From assembly GCA_902803725.1 (NCBI GenBank), contig CADCRD010000178.1:1-23271 (forward strand): a DNA stretch of 23,271 nt, given 5' to 3'. A model generated the notes under the pieces. The model saw only the letters and a program-made list of their open reading frames with translations, was not told the DNA's origin and ran no database searches. A program made the position numbers and the translations under genes. This stretch comes from an uncultured Eubacteriales bacterium (GTDB taxonomy: Bacteria > Bacillota > Clostridia > Peptostreptococcales > Anaerovoracaceae). This document shows, piece after piece, positions 23,038-23,271 of the stretch (the first letter of the stretch is position 1; each line of letters starts with the position of its first letter).

Positions 23038-23271
23038 ATGGGAAAGACAAAGACTATGAATTGGGAAAGAATTTTTGAAGAAAAGCTCGTGTCAGCGAAG
23101 AGTGCTGCTGCATTGGTAAAGGACGGTGACCGTATCTTTATTGGATATGCGGCAAGTGTGGCGAATGGACTTGTGAGAGCTTTAGCTGAACGCAGGGATG
23201 AACTGCATGACGTAGTGCTGTCGGGCGGCTTGCTGGGACAGGATTCTTCAATATACGAACCGGAAAGTGAC
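23038..23271 (+). CDS. Acetyl-CoA hydrolase/CoA-transferase family protein (3' end outside window)
   Basis: Only the first 78 codons are present. The translated start MGKTKTMNWERIFEEKLVSA is followed by KDGDRIFIGYAASVANGLVRALAER and LHDVVLSGGLLGQ. This is the N-terminal part of the acetyl-CoA hydrolase / 4-hydroxybutyrate or butyryl-CoA:acetate CoA-transferase family. The catalytic glutamate would lie downstream of the window. It starts two bases after the gamma subunit stop. In this operon it could transfer CoA from the acyl-CoA formed by the oxidoreductase to acetate, releasing a short-chain acid. A second ATG at 23056 (MNWERIF) with GGGAAAG upstream is an alternative start. Confidence 0.85.
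   Translation, partial: MGKTKTMNWERIFEEKLVSAKSAAALVKDGDRIFIGYAASVANGLVRALAERRDELHDVVLSGGLLGQDSSIYEPESD

Noticed and set aside
1..23271. CRISPR array, tRNA, rRNA or insertion sequence
   Set aside because: No regularly spaced repeats, no tRNA T-loop signatures in the gaps and no transposase-like protein were seen.

Overview
The window reads like a chromosomal segment of a strictly anaerobic, amino-acid-fermenting Firmicute (class Clostridia). An Anaerovoracaceae-like bacterium is my best guess, but the sequence alone cannot fix the family. Supporting signs are strong AGGAGG-type ribosome binding sites, a Rex redox repressor, a guanine-class purine riboswitch, a clostridial 2x[4Fe-4S] ferredoxin, a 2-oxoacid:ferredoxin oxidoreductase operon beside a CoA-transferase, and a Sapep/PepV dipeptidase. 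All genes but one (the small ferredoxin) lie on the + strand. I saw no tRNA, rRNA, transposase, phage gene or CRISPR array.

Layout. 1-2592: 3' part of a CapA-type metallophosphatase gene, then a PepV-like dipeptidase. 2655-7485: a compact cluster tsaE-tsaB-rimI-tsaD-abcF. It covers most of the t6A tRNA-modification machinery, the ribosomal-protein acetyltransferase and an ABC-F ATPase, in the same order as Bacillus ydiB-ydiC-ydiD-ydiE-ydiF. 7491-8437: acpP-rex behind a clear promoter, with a candidate Rex operator just upstream. 8560-8777: ferredoxin gene on the - strand, convergent with rex across a bidirectional terminator. 8778-9113: gene-free stretch with several hairpins. 9114-10884: a P-loop/Asp23 fusion protein and an OGG1-type DNA glycosylase. 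10930-12594: an AGCS amino-acid/Na+ symporter with a structured 5' leader that I cannot assign, ending in a strong terminator.

12596-18781: a purine/nucleoside region. A guanine-class riboswitch controls xpt, followed by a BMP-family lipoprotein, a double-domain ABC ATPase and two permeases. Two large hairpins without proper U-tracts separate the binding protein from the ATPase. 18822-20223: an inverted repeat overlapping a -10-like box, a CDP-alcohol phosphatidyltransferase, a GntR/FCD regulator and a terminator. 20303-23271: an operon for a four-subunit 2-oxoacid (VOR-type) ferredoxin oxidoreductase, followed by the start of an acetyl-CoA hydrolase/CoA-transferase gene cut by the window end.

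How it fits together. VOR oxidises 2-oxo acids from amino acids to acyl-CoA and reduces ferredoxin. The CoA-transferase can pass the CoA on. Rex senses NADH/NAD+. The dipeptidase and the AGCS symporter supply amino acids, and the BMP transporter plus Xpt salvage purines. I did not find a clearly novel multi-gene system. The best leads are non-coding: the symporter leader RNA, the candidate Rex operator on acpP-rex, the hairpins inside the BMP transporter operon and the inverted repeat before the phosphatidyltransferase gene. All assignments come from reading the sequence and from motif knowledge; no search was run.
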